A stretch of 64,000 nucleotides of DNA from Vigna angularis (lineage: Eukaryota > Streptophyta > Magnoliopsida > Fabales > Fabaceae), in assembly GCF_016808095.1 (NCBI RefSeq), contig NC_068971.1:5778501-5842500 (forward strand), written 5' to 3'. Shown piece by piece: positions 47,704 through 58,502 of the stretch. Both the position numbers and the translations under genes were made by a program. The notes below the pieces were generated by a model that was given only the letters and a program-made list of their open reading frames with translations, was not told where the DNA came from and made no database searches. Numbering within the stretch: the first letter of the stretch is position 1; each line of letters opens with the position of its first letter.

Positions 47704-48559
47704 GGTGTCAATAAATTAAACATATCGCCAGCTATCATACTTCATATTATAAACTCATTTTTGACCATAACGAGTATAACTCAACATATTTTCACCAATT
47801 AAAGATTCATAGATCAGCCAAAACATTTCATCATATCTTAGCCACTAAGTATTAAAGTCTGAACTCAATGTAACGATAAATAAAATATATATGAAGTTTT
47901 TACCATGATAAATTTATGCATCTCCAATTAACTTATTTTATTTTAATTTCATCCTATTAGAGATCTTTCTTTACCCCAATTGGTCACCGGAGAGGACCCA
48001 GATGTCTGAACGCATCAAACTCACCTTCAACGCCAACACATATGACTAGTCACAACTGACTGGACCAGGCCAGGGCTGCTCTATGATCAGGGATGTGCCA
48101 ACTCAGGTTTTTAAGGTTCCTCTATCCTACCAACAAAGGGAGGCCTTCAATAATTAACAATTTATTTATTTAAATTATCTACCTTGTTCGCTTATGCTCT
48201 AAATCTAAAATGCCTAATTTTAATATTTTTACTTCCTCTTACAACAACCTCAAATAGTATCACTACATCTATTTAATACTCATATACAAGTTATTACAGA
48301 ATCCTTACTCCAGACCTTCCAACAAGATCAATTTCAACCAAGAAACTCATTCATGATAGAATTCATACAAGATAATTATAAACAATTACCCATAATAAGA
48401 TATTACTATAAATGGTCATAGAAGAATACAATATTTGACAATCATAAGAATAATCTTAATATAAAAATTCATGGGAAACAAGAAGTTGAATCTGGCAGAG
48501 CCGGTTAGACAACTTCTAATCCATCCCAAAATACAATATAATTAAATAACAAGAACAAT
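47704..48559 (-). repeat. 3' LTR of element B, segment 2 (middle part)
   Basis: Continues the LTR after the LARD-like insertion (GGTGTCAATAAATT) up to ACAAT (48555-48559), where the copia element is inserted. Includes one 96-bp hairpin unit near 48480-48530. Confidence 0.92.
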
Positions 48560-48759
48560 TGATAATATTGGTACACCTTTTATAACCATTCGGTTGGGTT
48601 GCATGACCCGCTTTTGTAGTTATCCTTCCCTCTATATATCTCTCCCCTTTTCTGTACTCAGTGAATCAATCAATAATATTTTCTTTTTCTCTGGCTTATC
48701 TTGTCTCTCTCTTCTCCTCCTTTAAACCTTCTTCTCTCTACCGTGTTGTGAATCTATGA
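48560..48759 (+). repeat. 5' LTR of the copia element
   Basis: 200 bp beginning TGATAATATTGG with a TATA-like CTATATATC near 48631. It ends CTATGA rather than the usual CA and is followed directly by the primer site TGGTATCAGA (48760-48769). Confidence 0.9.
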
Positions 48760-48838
48760 TGGTATCAGAAGTTATTTCTGCTGCTCTCTGATTTCTCTGT
48801 TTTCTACCATCTTGTTCTTGTTTCTTTCCTCTCCTTGA

Positions 48839-50143
48839 ATGGCTACCCCTGAAGCCAATACCCTAACCCACGATTCTACACATTCATATCTTTATCTTCA
48901 CCCCAATGAAAACCCCGCCATATCCCTTGTCTCACCCGTACTCAACAATACAAACTATCATTCATGGAACAGATCCTTCGTTACGGCTCTTTCTGCCAAG
49001 AACAAGGTGGAATTCGTTCTTGGATCCGCGCCTCAACCTGCACAAACTGATGCTACGTTTCAAGCTTGGTTCCGCTGCAATAGTATGGTGGTTTCTTGGC
49101 TGTTACACTCGGTATCTCCTTCCATCCGTGAGAGCATCATTTGGATGGACAATGCTATCGACATATGGAACGACTTGAAGATCCGTTTTGCCCAAGGTGA
49201 CCTTGCAAGGATCTCCACATTACAAATGGAAGCCACCACCTTGTCCCAAGGCGAATTTTCTGTCACTGAATTCTTTACCAAACTCAGAATCATTTGGGAT
49301 GAACTTGATAGTTTTCGCCCAGATCCTGTCTGTTTATGCAAATCCAAATGTTCTTGCACTGTTTCTTCGATTCTTTCTCAACGGAAACACGAAGATCGTG
49401 CAATGCAACTTCTCCGAGGTTTGAATTCTCAGTATACCAATATACAATCTCATATTCTTCTTCTTGACCCTCTTCCTCCAATTTCGAAAATTTTTTCTCT
49501 TGTTATCCAACAAGAACGTCATATCATGACTGATCATGTTACTGCTAGTATGAAAACTATTTCCTCTTCTAATTTTCCATGTCAACCGAACGGTTCTACC
49601 ACTATTACTTGCACCTACTGCAATCGGATTGGTCATCAAGAAAACACCTGCTTTAAAAAACATGGTTTTCCAAACCAAGATCACCGGAATGCAAAAACCA
49701 CCAACAACAACAATCGAAAGATCTGCACATACTGTCGTAAAACTGGCCATACCATAGATGTGTGTTTCAAGAAACATGGATATCCTCCTGGCCATAGGTT
49801 TTCCGATAACAAACTTGGCCATATTCATAATGTTTCAACCGCCCGTGATGCCATTCAACCAAACGGATTGGATCCTGATCATTCTTCTACCGAGACCATT
49901 CAAATCACACCTCAACAATATCAAATTCTTGCCGACCTGTTCAACAAATCTGAATCTAATGCTCCCAATGTTCACATTAATCAAGTAGGGACACTCTCCA
50001 CCAACACCTCTCCAGGTAATATTGTTTCTGCTCTTCACGTTCATTCGGATAATACATGGCTCCTTGATTCGGGTGCCACCGATCATGTTTGCATCTCTTT
50101 AAAATTTTCTCTTTTTATCAAAAGATTACCCCTATTTCGATAA
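48839..50143 (+). CDS. copia ORF1: gag and start of protease
   Basis: Frame of 434 codons; the listed frame opens at TTG with the ATG directly next to it at 48840 region, about 80 bp after the 5' LTR. It contains the gag core with the LTNTNY-like entry motif (NNTNYHSWNRSF), two zinc knuckles of the CX2CX4HX4C type (CTYCNRIGHQENTC near 49611 and CTYCRKTGHTIDVC near 49725), and the protease active site DSGATDH near 50069. The frame then diverges at about 50100 and ends at 50143, while protease and the rest of pol continue in the -1 frame. Copia elements normally use one frame, so this is either a 1-bp loss or a frameshift site; TTTAAAA at 50098-50104 is in the correct phase for -1 slippage. Confidence 0.88.
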   Translation: MATPEANTLTHDSTHSYLYLHPNENPAISLVSPVLNNTNYHSWNRSFVTALSAKNKVEFVLGSAPQPAQTDATFQAWFRCNSMVVSWLLHSVSPSIRESIIWMDNAIDIWNDLKIRFAQGDLARISTLQMEATTLSQGEFSVTEFFTKLRIIWDELDSFRPDPVCLCKSKCSCTVSSILSQRKHEDRAMQLLRGLNSQYTNIQSHILLLDPLPPISKIFSLVIQQERHIMTDHVTASMKTISSSNFPCQPNGSTTITCTYCNRIGHQENTCFKKHGFPNQDHRNAKTTNNNNRKICTYCRKTGHTIDVCFKKHGYPPGHRFSDNKLGHIHNVSTARDAIQPNGLDPDHSSTETIQITPQQYQILADLFNKSESNAPNVHINQVGTLSTNTSPGNIVSALHVHSDNTWLLDSGATDHVCISLKFSLFIKRLPLFR

Positions 50144-53100
50144 CATTACCAAATGGAAAAATTCTCCAAGCTCATTACAAGGGCACTGTTCAGTTTCACT
50201 CTAAATTCCATCTTTCTAATGTACTATATATTCCTGACTTCTCATTCAATCTTATATCTGTCTCGCAGCTTATTGCTAACACTAATTGTACACTAATTTT
50301 CTCTCCTTCTGGCTGCATCATGCAGGACACCCAAAGTCAAGAGAAGATTGGTTTGATTAGACATCACAATGGATTATATCTCTTTGACTCATCTGTTTGT
50401 AAAAATGATACTAGTTGTCGTCCTTTAATATGCTCTATTCAGACTCCAAATCTGTGGCATGCTCGTTTTGGACATCTTTCAAATGATAGGTTACATCTCT
50501 TGCAAAATAAACATTCTTACATAACAAATGACACTCAAATTCCTTGTGATGCGTGCCATCGTGCTAAACAAAAGAAACTTCCTTATACTACTAGTACATC
50601 TCATTCATCATGTTCTTTTCATCTTCTGCATATTGACATATGGGGCCCCAGCACTGCTTCTATGAATGGTTTTAAATATCTGTTGACCATTGTTGATGAT
50701 TTTTCGCGTTACACTTGGATTATACCTATGCTAGATAAATCTTCTGTTAAAAACCATATTCTTACTTTTCTCTGCAATATAGAAACTCAGTTTAATAAAA
50801 AGGTTAAAATAATACGAACTGACAATTGTGTTGAGTTCAATATGCATGATCTTTTCTCAAATAAGGGCATTAATCACCAAACCACTTGTGTTGAAACACC
50901 TGAACAAAATGGTGTGGTCGAACGCAAACACCAACACATCTTAAATATCACACGTGCCCTCCTTTTTCATTCACATTTACCAACTGTCTTCTGGTATTAT
51001 GCAGCTCAACATGCTGTTTTTTTGATCAATCAGATGCCCACACCTATTCTACAAAATGATACGCCACATGATCGTCTTCATGGGCCTTCTTGTGACCTAT
51101 CCATGTTGCGTGTTTTTGGTTGTCTCTGCTATGCCAACACTATTACTGCTCACAGAAAGAAATTTGATGATCGTGTTGTCCCTGGAATTTTCTTAGGTTT
51201 TAAACGACACACAAAAGGTTATCTTTTCCTAAATCTCAAAAATCATAAGGTTGAAGTTTCCCGTAATGTTGTTTTCCATGAAAATATTTTTCCATATCAA
51301 AATATTCCAAAACCCGAGAACTCTTTATCCCTTCCTCTGCCAACTAACTACACCCATAATTATGATCATCTCCTACCGTACGGCCCCACCACTAATGCTA
51401 TACCGCTCGGCTCTTCTACTGCTAATAGACCGCCCGGTAATTTGATTACTGACTTGTCGACCGGTTCTCACACCACACCTACAGATATCACTCAGCTTGA
51501 TAATAATTGTAATGATACCTCTCAAAGTGTAAGGCGTTCTTCTAGACCCCGAACGACTCCGGCTTACTTAAAAGATTATAAAACTAATAGCATTGTCCGC
51601 TACCCCATCAAGAATTATCTTTGCTACAATCGTCTTTCAAATCATTACAAGCATACAATTTTGTCTATAACTTCTAATACTGAACCAAACTCTTATTCTG
51701 TTGCTTCTAAAAATCCCGAATGGGTTACTGCCATGTGTGTTGAACTTGATGCCCTACAGGCTAACAATACTTGGGTCCTAACCACTTTACCCCCTAATAA
51801 AACTGCTATTGGTTGTCGTTGGGTTTACAAAATTAAATACAATTCTGATGGCTCGGTCGATCGTTATAAAGCACGTCTGGTTGCCAAAGGATACAACCAA
51901 ATAGAAGGGTTGGATTACTTAGAAACTTTTGCTCCTGTCGCCAAGCTCACTACCGTTCGGCTCCTTCTTGCCATAGCTGCCACAAAGAATTGGTCACTCA
52001 AACAGTTGGATGTTAACAACGCTTTCCTCCATGGTGATCTTCATGAAGATGTCTATATGAAAGTTCCTCCTGGTCTTACCACTTCCACACCGAATCAAGT
52101 TTGCAAACTGCAGAGATCTTTATATGGTCTTAAACAAGCTGGCCGACAATGGTATGCTAAGTTACATACTTTCTTACTGTCCCATAATTATAACTATTCA
52201 ACATCTGACAATTCTCTTTTCTTGCAACATGATGGACAATACATTACGGCAATTCTCATTTATGTTGATGACATACTCATAACCGGCAACAATGATGGAG
52301 AAATCCAACGCATCACCAATCTTCTTCATTCAACTTTTCGCATAAAGAATCTTGGTGATCTAACTTACTTCCTCGGCCTTGAAGTCGCCCGCAACTCCAA
52401 AGGCATCCACCTTAGCCAACGAAAGTATGTCCTCGATCTTCTTGCTGAAACTGGCATGCTTGACAGCTCTCCTGTCCCTACTCCCATGGTTCACAAACAT
52501 TCTGCCACTAATATCGATTCGTCTTTGAATGGTGATGCTGCTGCCTCTTATCGTCGTCTTATTGGGAAACTAATCTACCTTACCACCACCCGTCCGGACA
52601 TTACCTTTGCCGTCAATCACCTCAATCAATTTATGTCTGCCCCTACGACTGCCCATCAACAAGCCACTACTCGTATCCTACGATATCTCAAAGGCACCCC
52701 TGGTGCTGGTATTCATTTTCCGTGCAACTCTACTATTCAACTGAAAGCTTTTTGTGACTCTGATTGGGCCACCTGCCCTAATACTCGCCGTTCGGTCACT
52801 GGGTTCACTATCTATCTTGGAAACTCTCTCATTTCATGGCGTTCCAAGAAACAACTGACGGTCTCCCGTAGTTCTTCTGAGGCTGAATACCGTTCGCTCG
52901 CCAACACTGTGTGTGAAATGCAGTGGCTTACATATCTGCTTCATGATCTCCACGTTACTTCCACGACTCCTGCCCTCATATACTGCGACAACCAATCTGC
53001 CATACAAATTGCTTCTAACCAAGTTTTTCATGAACGTACAAAGCACATTGACATTGACTGCCACATTGTACGTGAAAAGGTTGCAGCTGGGCTGATCAAG

Positions 53101-53229
53101 CTTATCCCCATCTCCACAACTATGCAAATTGCCGACATATTAACCAAACCGTTACCTCCCCCTATTTTTCAACTTCTTCGTTCCAAGCTGGGTCTCCAAA
53201 ACATTTATGCCCAGCTTGAGGGGGGCTGA
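50089..53229 (+). CDS. copia ORF2: protease remainder, integrase, reverse transcriptase, RNase H
   Basis: Open for 1,046 codons in the -1 frame relative to ORF1 and overlapping it by 55 bp; no credible ATG at its left end, so expression would need frameshifting or repair. Integrase HHCC finger at about 50455-50570, core aspartates in LHIDIWGP near 50630 and RTDN near 50818, then ERKHQ. The residue after DN is Cys where Gly is usual. Reverse transcriptase begins near 51790 (RWVYKIK, KARLVAKGY) with YVDD at about 52261-52272; RNase H follows with DSDWA near 52760 and SSSEAEY near 52872. The stop TGA (53227-53229) is the first three bases of the 3' LTR. No stop or frameshift inside, so the element was active recently. 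Confidence 0.92.
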   Translation: MHLFKIFSFYQKITPISITLPNGKILQAHYKGTVQFHSKFHLSNVLYIPDFSFNLISVSQLIANTNCTLIFSPSGCIMQDTQSQEKIGLIRHHNGLYLFDSSVCKNDTSCRPLICSIQTPNLWHARFGHLSNDRLHLLQNKHSYITNDTQIPCDACHRAKQKKLPYTTSTSHSSCSFHLLHIDIWGPSTASMNGFKYLLTIVDDFSRYTWIIPMLDKSSVKNHILTFLCNIETQFNKKVKIIRTDNCVEFNMHDLFSNKGINHQTTCVETPEQNGVVERKHQHILNITRALLFHSHLPTVFWYYAAQHAVFLINQMPTPILQNDTPHDRLHGPSCDLSMLRVFGCLCYANTITAHRKKFDDRVVPGIFLGFKRHTKGYLFLNLKNHKVEVSRNVVFHENIFPYQNIPKPENSLSLPLPTNYTHNYDHLLPYGPTTNAIPLGSSTANRPPGNLITDLSTGSHTTPTDITQLDNNCNDTSQSVRRSSRPRTTPAYLKDYKTNSIVRYPIKNYLCYNRLSNHYKHTILSITSNTEPNSYSVASKNPEWVTAMCVELDALQANNTWVLTTLPPNKTAIGCRWVYKIKYNSDGSVDRYKARLVAKGYNQIEGLDYLETFAPVAKLTTVRLLLAIAATKNWSLKQLDVNNAFLHGDLHEDVYMKVPPGLTTSTPNQVCKLQRSLYGLKQAGRQWYAKLHTFLLSHNYNYSTSDNSLFLQHDGQYITAILIYVDDILITGNNDGEIQRITNLLHSTFRIKNLGDLTYFLGLEVARNSKGIHLSQRKYVLDLLAETGMLDSSPVPTPMVHKHSATNIDSSLNGDAAASYRRLIGKLIYLTTTRPDITFAVNHLNQFMSAPTTAHQQATTRILRYLKGTPGAGIHFPCNSTIQLKAFCDSDWATCPNTRRSVTGFTIYLGNSLISWRSKKQLTVSRSSSEAEYRSLANTVCEMQWLTYLLHDLHVTSTTPALIYCDNQSAIQIASNQVFHERTKHIDIDCHIVREKVAAGLIKLIPISTTMQIADILTKPLPPPIFQLLRSKLGLQNIYAQLEGG

Positions 53230-53426
53230 TAATATTGGTACACCTTTTATAACCATTCGGTTGGGTTGCATGACCCGCTTTTGTAGTTATCCTTCCCTCT
53301 ATATATCTCTCCCCTTTTCTGTACTCAGTGAATCAATCAATAATATTTTCTTTTTCTCTGGCTTATCTTGTCTCTCTCTTCTCCTCCTTTAAACCTTCTT
53401 CTCTCTACCGTGCTGTGAATCTATGA
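53227..53426 (+). repeat. 3' LTR of the copia element
   Basis: 200 bp, the same length as the 5' LTR; its first three bases serve as the pol stop codon. Confidence 0.92.
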
Positions 53427-54420
53427 ACAATACATGTCTGGGGAAATAAGAAGTTGAATCTGGCAGAGCCGGTTAGACAACTTCTAATCCTTCCAAAAAT
53501 GCAATAAAATAAATAAGTAAAGCAATAAATAGTTGGGGAAACAAGAAGTTGAATCTGGCAGAGCCGGTTAGACAACTTCTAATCCCTCCAAAAGTGCAAT
53601 AAAATAAATAACTGAAGCAATGGAAAGTTTGGGGAAACAAGAAATTGAATCTGGCAGAGCCGGTTAGACAATTTCTAATCCTTCCAAAATACAATAAAAT
53701 TAAATAAGGAAAACAATAGAATGTTTGGGGAAACAAGAAATTGAATCTGGCAGAGCCGGTTAGACAATTTCTAATCCTTCCAAAATACAAAAAAAATAAA
53801 CAACTAATAACATACAAGTGGCATAACATAATCAACATTACATTTTACAACTATCACACTTGGATATCAACACAAAGCATACTCTCATTTAAAATTTAAG
53901 ATCATACAGAAACAAAATACTCCATATTCAAGATATAAGATCAGAAAAAGCAAAATATAGCATATCCAAGACTCAAGATAATACAAAAGGAAATACTCAA
54001 AGTTAGCTCCCCTTACCTCTATTACAGACTTAATCCCCTCGTCCTCTGAAAACTTCCAGAATATCCCCTTTGAAAAATTTGAAATTCTTCCAACTCTCTT
54101 CTCTCAAAAATTTTCTAAGTTTTTTGGTGTAAATTTTCAGCCTCCCCCCCTTGGCTATTTATAGCAAAAAAATTTACTATTCATTTTTACTATTCATTTT
54201 AACTATTCATTTTTTTATTCATTTTACTATTACAAAAATAATTTTTTATTTGCAATTTGATAAATTCTGATCTCAAAGCTACGTGGAACACTTATCCTTT
54301 CCAAAAATATTTTTTTTTACTATTCACTTTTTACTATTCACCTTTTACTATTCACAATTTACTATTCACTTTTTTTTTTATCTAGTATTTAACTTACAAA
54401 TATTTTTCAAGGATCTTACA
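53427..54420 (-). repeat. 3' LTR of element B, segment 1 (U3 part)
   Basis: Minus-strand LTR start TGTAAGATCC at 54420, with GAATAGTAAA repeats (54170-54380), TATA box near 54155 and four 96-bp hairpin units (about 53440-53780), ending at the copia insertion. Confidence 0.92.
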
Positions 54421-54423
54421 CCA

Positions 54424-55268
54424 CATATTCTTAGATCTATTGTGAAATCGATCTCTCGACTAGGTGGTAAACCTGGTACTTCTTCTGGAAAAACATCAAC
54501 ATATTCTTCTACCACAGGTATTCCGATGATTTGTTCTTCAGTATTCTCTCTTTTCTCCTGAGCTAACACCACAAAGCAGGTAGCTCCATCTTTGATATCC
54601 TTCGCAACGACTCGAGTTGAGCTTAGTTCTAAATCGTTCAAATTTAGAAACTCTATCTTTTGTTTCCCACAGTCAATAAGAACGTGATTGGCAGTTAACC
54701 AATCCATTCCCAAAATAATGTCTAGATTTTGAAGGGGTAAGCAGATCAAGTTCACTTTGAACTTGCGTCCTGCAATTTGGATCGGGCATCCGACACAGAC
54801 TGAACTGGTCGTAACTGGTCCCGATGCTGGTGTAGAAACTACTAATTCACACCCTAGATCAAGCATCGGTAATCCGAGTCTTTCTAAACATGCTAGGGAT
54901 ATAAAGGAGTGTGTGGCTCCAGAGTCAAACAAAACATATACGCATTCTCCTAACAACATACAGGTGTGTAAGATTAATGTACCTGGCTTAGTAGCCTCTT
55001 CTGCAGACATTGCGAATACTCTCCCTATTGCCCGGGGCTTTACTTCAGCAGAATCTTGTTGTTGTGGTTCTCCCACCTTCTTTTTCTTTGGACAAACATT
55101 AGCAAAATGTCCCTGATCATTGCAGATGAAACATCTCTTCCCTTCAACTTTTTCCCCAATAAGTTTAGGGCAGTCACGTCTGAAATGTGCCCCTCCACAC
55201 TCAAAACACTTCACTGTTCCTCGATATGATAATTGTGGTTTTTCATAAGGTTTTTTGTTGAATTTCAT
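54424..55268 (-). pseudogene. gag C-terminus and protease remnant of gypsy element B
   Basis: Minus-strand frame matching element A from the [10 protein letters not shown] segment through both zinc knuckles and the protease motif DSGATHS (near 54930) to the start of the reverse-transcriptase region, where homology ends close to the LTR. The last dozen codons are read from junction and LTR sequence. No reverse transcriptase, RNase H or integrase follows, so this copy cannot mobilise itself. Confidence 0.88.
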
Positions 55269-55606
55269 TGAAGATTCTCCCTTGCAAATTTTGCACTGTT
55301 TGGAAAATATTTTTCCAAGAACCTTATCTTAAAGTTCTCCCAATTCACAGCCTCACCACGAACCGTCATCAACTGTTGCATACTTTCCCACCAATATTCA
55401 GCCTCCCCCACCAAAAGAAATGATGCATAAGTTAATTTTTGTTCTTCTGAGCAAGTTATTACCCGAAAAATCTTCTCGTTCTGCCTTAGCCAAGAGTCAG
55501 CCTCATCCGGAGTAGCCTTCCCATTAAATTTAGTTGGATCATGCCTTAAGAAGTCATTCAAGCTAGAATGATTTTGAGGTACTTGATCAACTTGTTGTTG
55601 CTGCAT
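55265..55606 (-). pseudogene. gag N-terminal remnant of gypsy element B
   Basis: Minus-strand gag start (MQQQQVDQ) equivalent to element A position 18813. It keeps the five-A version where element A has six, then loses about 259 bp that in element A lie between two copies of CAAGGGAG (19136-19143 and 19395-19402). The loss is not a multiple of three and brings an immediate stop. Confidence 0.88.
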
Positions 55607-55778
55607 CTTTGTCGAGTTTAAATGATTTCTTCAAAAAGATAACAATACAATTTAGCATATGATATCAATTTCCTCCAATAGTCGTTTTCATCATAACAAT
55701 TAATAGTTTTACTAAGAATAATAATTTCACTCCCCATAGTCCCAAATACTTTCGAAAACCATTGCTCTGATACCATAA

Positions 55779-58502
55779 TGTAACACCCAAATATTTTAAA
55801 GGGTATTACTGATAGTAGAGACTAAATTAATTCGATATCTCATATAAACAATCAAACTTTATTTCAATTACTCTAAAGTACAATACCAAACTTACAAATA
55901 TTTTACAATATAGTCTTCACCGTTGACATTTCAACTTTTAAATTTTACACAACATAATCTTCCCAATACAAATTTATTCTTTTTACAAAAATCCATGAAA
56001 GGTTTTCCCCGCATCTCTCTCATCTCTAAGCTTTTTCAACCACATCTGCAACATTATCTAATCACATATAACATGAGTTATATGATCATAGCATAAACAA
56101 ATAAGGGTAAGCCAACCATATCAAATTAATCATTAAACTTGTAATAAGAATAGTTTAATCATTTATTTCTACAATTACTCAAATATCATTACCCCGATGT
56201 CATTAATTCATCATTATCAAAATCATCTTCCTCAATTTCATAAACCTTACAATTTATACTATGCTTACTCACGACGCCTTATGGTCAGACCGCTCTCTGC
56301 CTACTTCCTTAAGCCTCACCTGTATACTATGTCTTACTCTCTGAAGCCTTATGGTCAGACCGCTCTCTGCCTACTTCTATAAAACTTATGAACCACATAT
56401 TTATGTCAAAGCCTTATGGTCAGACCACTTGCTGCCTGCTTTCATTAACCTCAGGTGTTACTTTGTTCATACCAAGCTCTCATGGTATAACCGAACATAC
56501 TACTTCCCGTAGGAAACATCATTTCATAAGCAATAATTTCTTATATCCACTCCAACATTTCATCACATCAACATTTCATACTCTCTTATCCACTCCAACA
56601 TTTCATCAAATCAACAATTCATAACCTCTTCTCCACATAACTCAATCATGTTCATTCTCTAATCATAATTTGACAATAACCTATTTTGGTGTCAATAAAT
56701 TAAACATATCGCCAGCTATCATACTTCATATTATAAACTCATTTTTGACCATAACGAGTATAACTCAACATATTTTCACCAATTAAAGATTCATAGATCA
56801 GCCAAAACATTTCATCATATCTTAGCCACTAAGTATTAAAGTCTGAACTCAATGTAACGATAAATAAAATATATATGAAGTTTTTACCATGATAAATTTA
56901 TGCATCTCCAATTAACTTATTTTATTTTAATTTCATCCTATTAGAGACCTTTCTTTACCCCAATTGGTCACCGGAGAGGACCCAGATGTCTGAACGCATC
57001 AAACTCACCTTCGACGCCAACACATATGACTAGTCACAACTGACTGGACCAGGCCAGGGCTGCTCTATGATCAGGGATGTGCCAACTCAGGTTTTTAAGG
57101 TTCCTCTATCCTACCAACAAAGGGAGGCCTTCAATAATTAACAATTTATTTATTTAAATTATCTACCTTGTTCGCTTATGCTCTAAATCTAAAATGCCTA
57201 ATTTTAATATTTTTACTTCCTCTTACAACAACCTCAAATAGTATCACTACATCTATTTAATACTCATATACAAGTTTACAGAATCCTTACTCCAGACCTT
57301 CCAACAAGATCAATTTCAACCAAGAAACTCATTCATGATAGAATTCATACAAGATAATTATAAACAATTACCCATAATAAGATATTACTATAAATGGTCA
57401 TAGAAGAATACAATATTTGACAATCATAAGAATAATCTTAATATAAAAATTCATGGGAAACAAGAAGTTGAATCTGGCAGAGCCGGTTAGACAACTTCTA
57501 ATCCATCCCAAAATACAATATAATTAAATAACAAGAACAATACATGTCTGGGGAAATAAGAAGTTGAATCTGGCAGAGCCGGTTAGACAACTTCTAATCC
57601 TTCCAAAAATGCAATAAAATAAATAAGTAAAGCAATAAATAGTTAGGGAAACAAGAAGTTGAATCTGGCAGAGCCGGTTAGACAACTTCTAATCCCTCCA
57701 AAAGTGCAATAAAATAAATAACTGAAGCAATGGAAAGTTTGGGGAAACAAGAAATTGAATCTGGCAGAGCCGGTTAGACAATTTCTAATCCTTCCAAAAT
57801 ACAATAAAATTAAATAAGGAAAACAATAGAATGTTTGGGGAAACAAGAAATTGAATCTGGCAGAGCCGGTTAGACAATTTCTAATCCTTCCAAAATACAA
57901 AAAAAATAAACAACTAATAACATACAAGTGGCATAACATAATCAACATTACATTTTACAACTATCACACTTGGATATCAACACAAAGCATACTCTCATTT
58001 AAAATTTAAGATCATACAGAAACAAAATACTCCATATTCAAGATATAAGATCAGAAAAAGCAAAATATAGCATATCCAAGACTCAAGATAATACAAAAGG
58101 AAATACTCAAAGTTAGCTCCCCTTACCTCTATTACAGACTTAATCTCCTCGTCCTCTGAAAACTTCCAGAATATCCCCTTTGAAAAATTTGAAATTCTTC
58201 CAACTCTCTTCTCTCAAAAATTTTCTAAGTTCTTTGGTGTAAATTTTCAGCCTCCCCCCTTGGCTATTTATAGCAAAAAAATTTACTATTCATTTTAACT
58301 ATTCATTTTTTTATTCATTTTACTATTACAAAAATAATTTTTTATTTGCAATTTGATAAATTCTGATCTCAAAGCTACGTGGAACACTTATCCTTTCCAA
58401 AAATATTTTTTTTTTACTATTCACCTTTTACTATTCACAATTTACTATTCACTTTTTTTTTATCTAGTATTTAACTTACAAATATTTTTCAAGGATCTTA
58501 CA
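55779..58502 (-). repeat. 5' LTR of element B
   Basis: 2,724 bp on the minus strand, from TGTAAGATCC (58502) to TGTAACACCC read on the + strand at 55779. Contains the TATA box (near 58263), the 96-bp hairpin array (about 57460-57890) and the U5 repeats. Compared with the 3' LTR it lacks 3 bp near 57275 and one GAATAGTAAA-type unit near 58420. Confidence 0.92.

Larger units (their letters stand above)
48560..53426 (+). mobile_element. Ty1/copia retrotransposon
   Basis: 4,867-bp element in + orientation with 200-bp LTRs (48560-48759 and 53227-53426; one T/C difference seen, GTGTTG against GTGCTG). A primer site TGGTATCAGA follows the 5' LTR and the purine tract GAGGGGGG precedes the 3' LTR. 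The flanking duplication is ACAAT (48555-48559 and 53427-53431), possibly up to GAACAAT because the LTR end TATGA merges with matching host bases. It sits inside the 96-bp hairpin array of the element B LTR. Integrase precedes reverse transcriptase, which defines copia order. Very recent insertion. Confidence 0.95.
31784..58502 (-). mobile_element. Ty3/gypsy element B (same family as A), truncated and nested
   Basis: Minus-strand relative of element A. Reading on the minus strand: 5' LTR (58502 down to 55779), primer-binding site, a gag-protease remnant (55606 down to 54424), then the 3' LTR beginning at 54420 and ending at 31784, split by two later insertions. TTGAA flanks both outer ends (31779-31783 and 58503-58507), proving that all pieces belong to one insertion. 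Reverse transcriptase, RNase H and integrase are deleted: homology to element A ends at the position matching about 20250 and after roughly ten unmatched bases the 3' LTR begins. The two LTRs share variants that distinguish them from element A and differ by small indels, so B is older than A. Confidence 0.93.
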
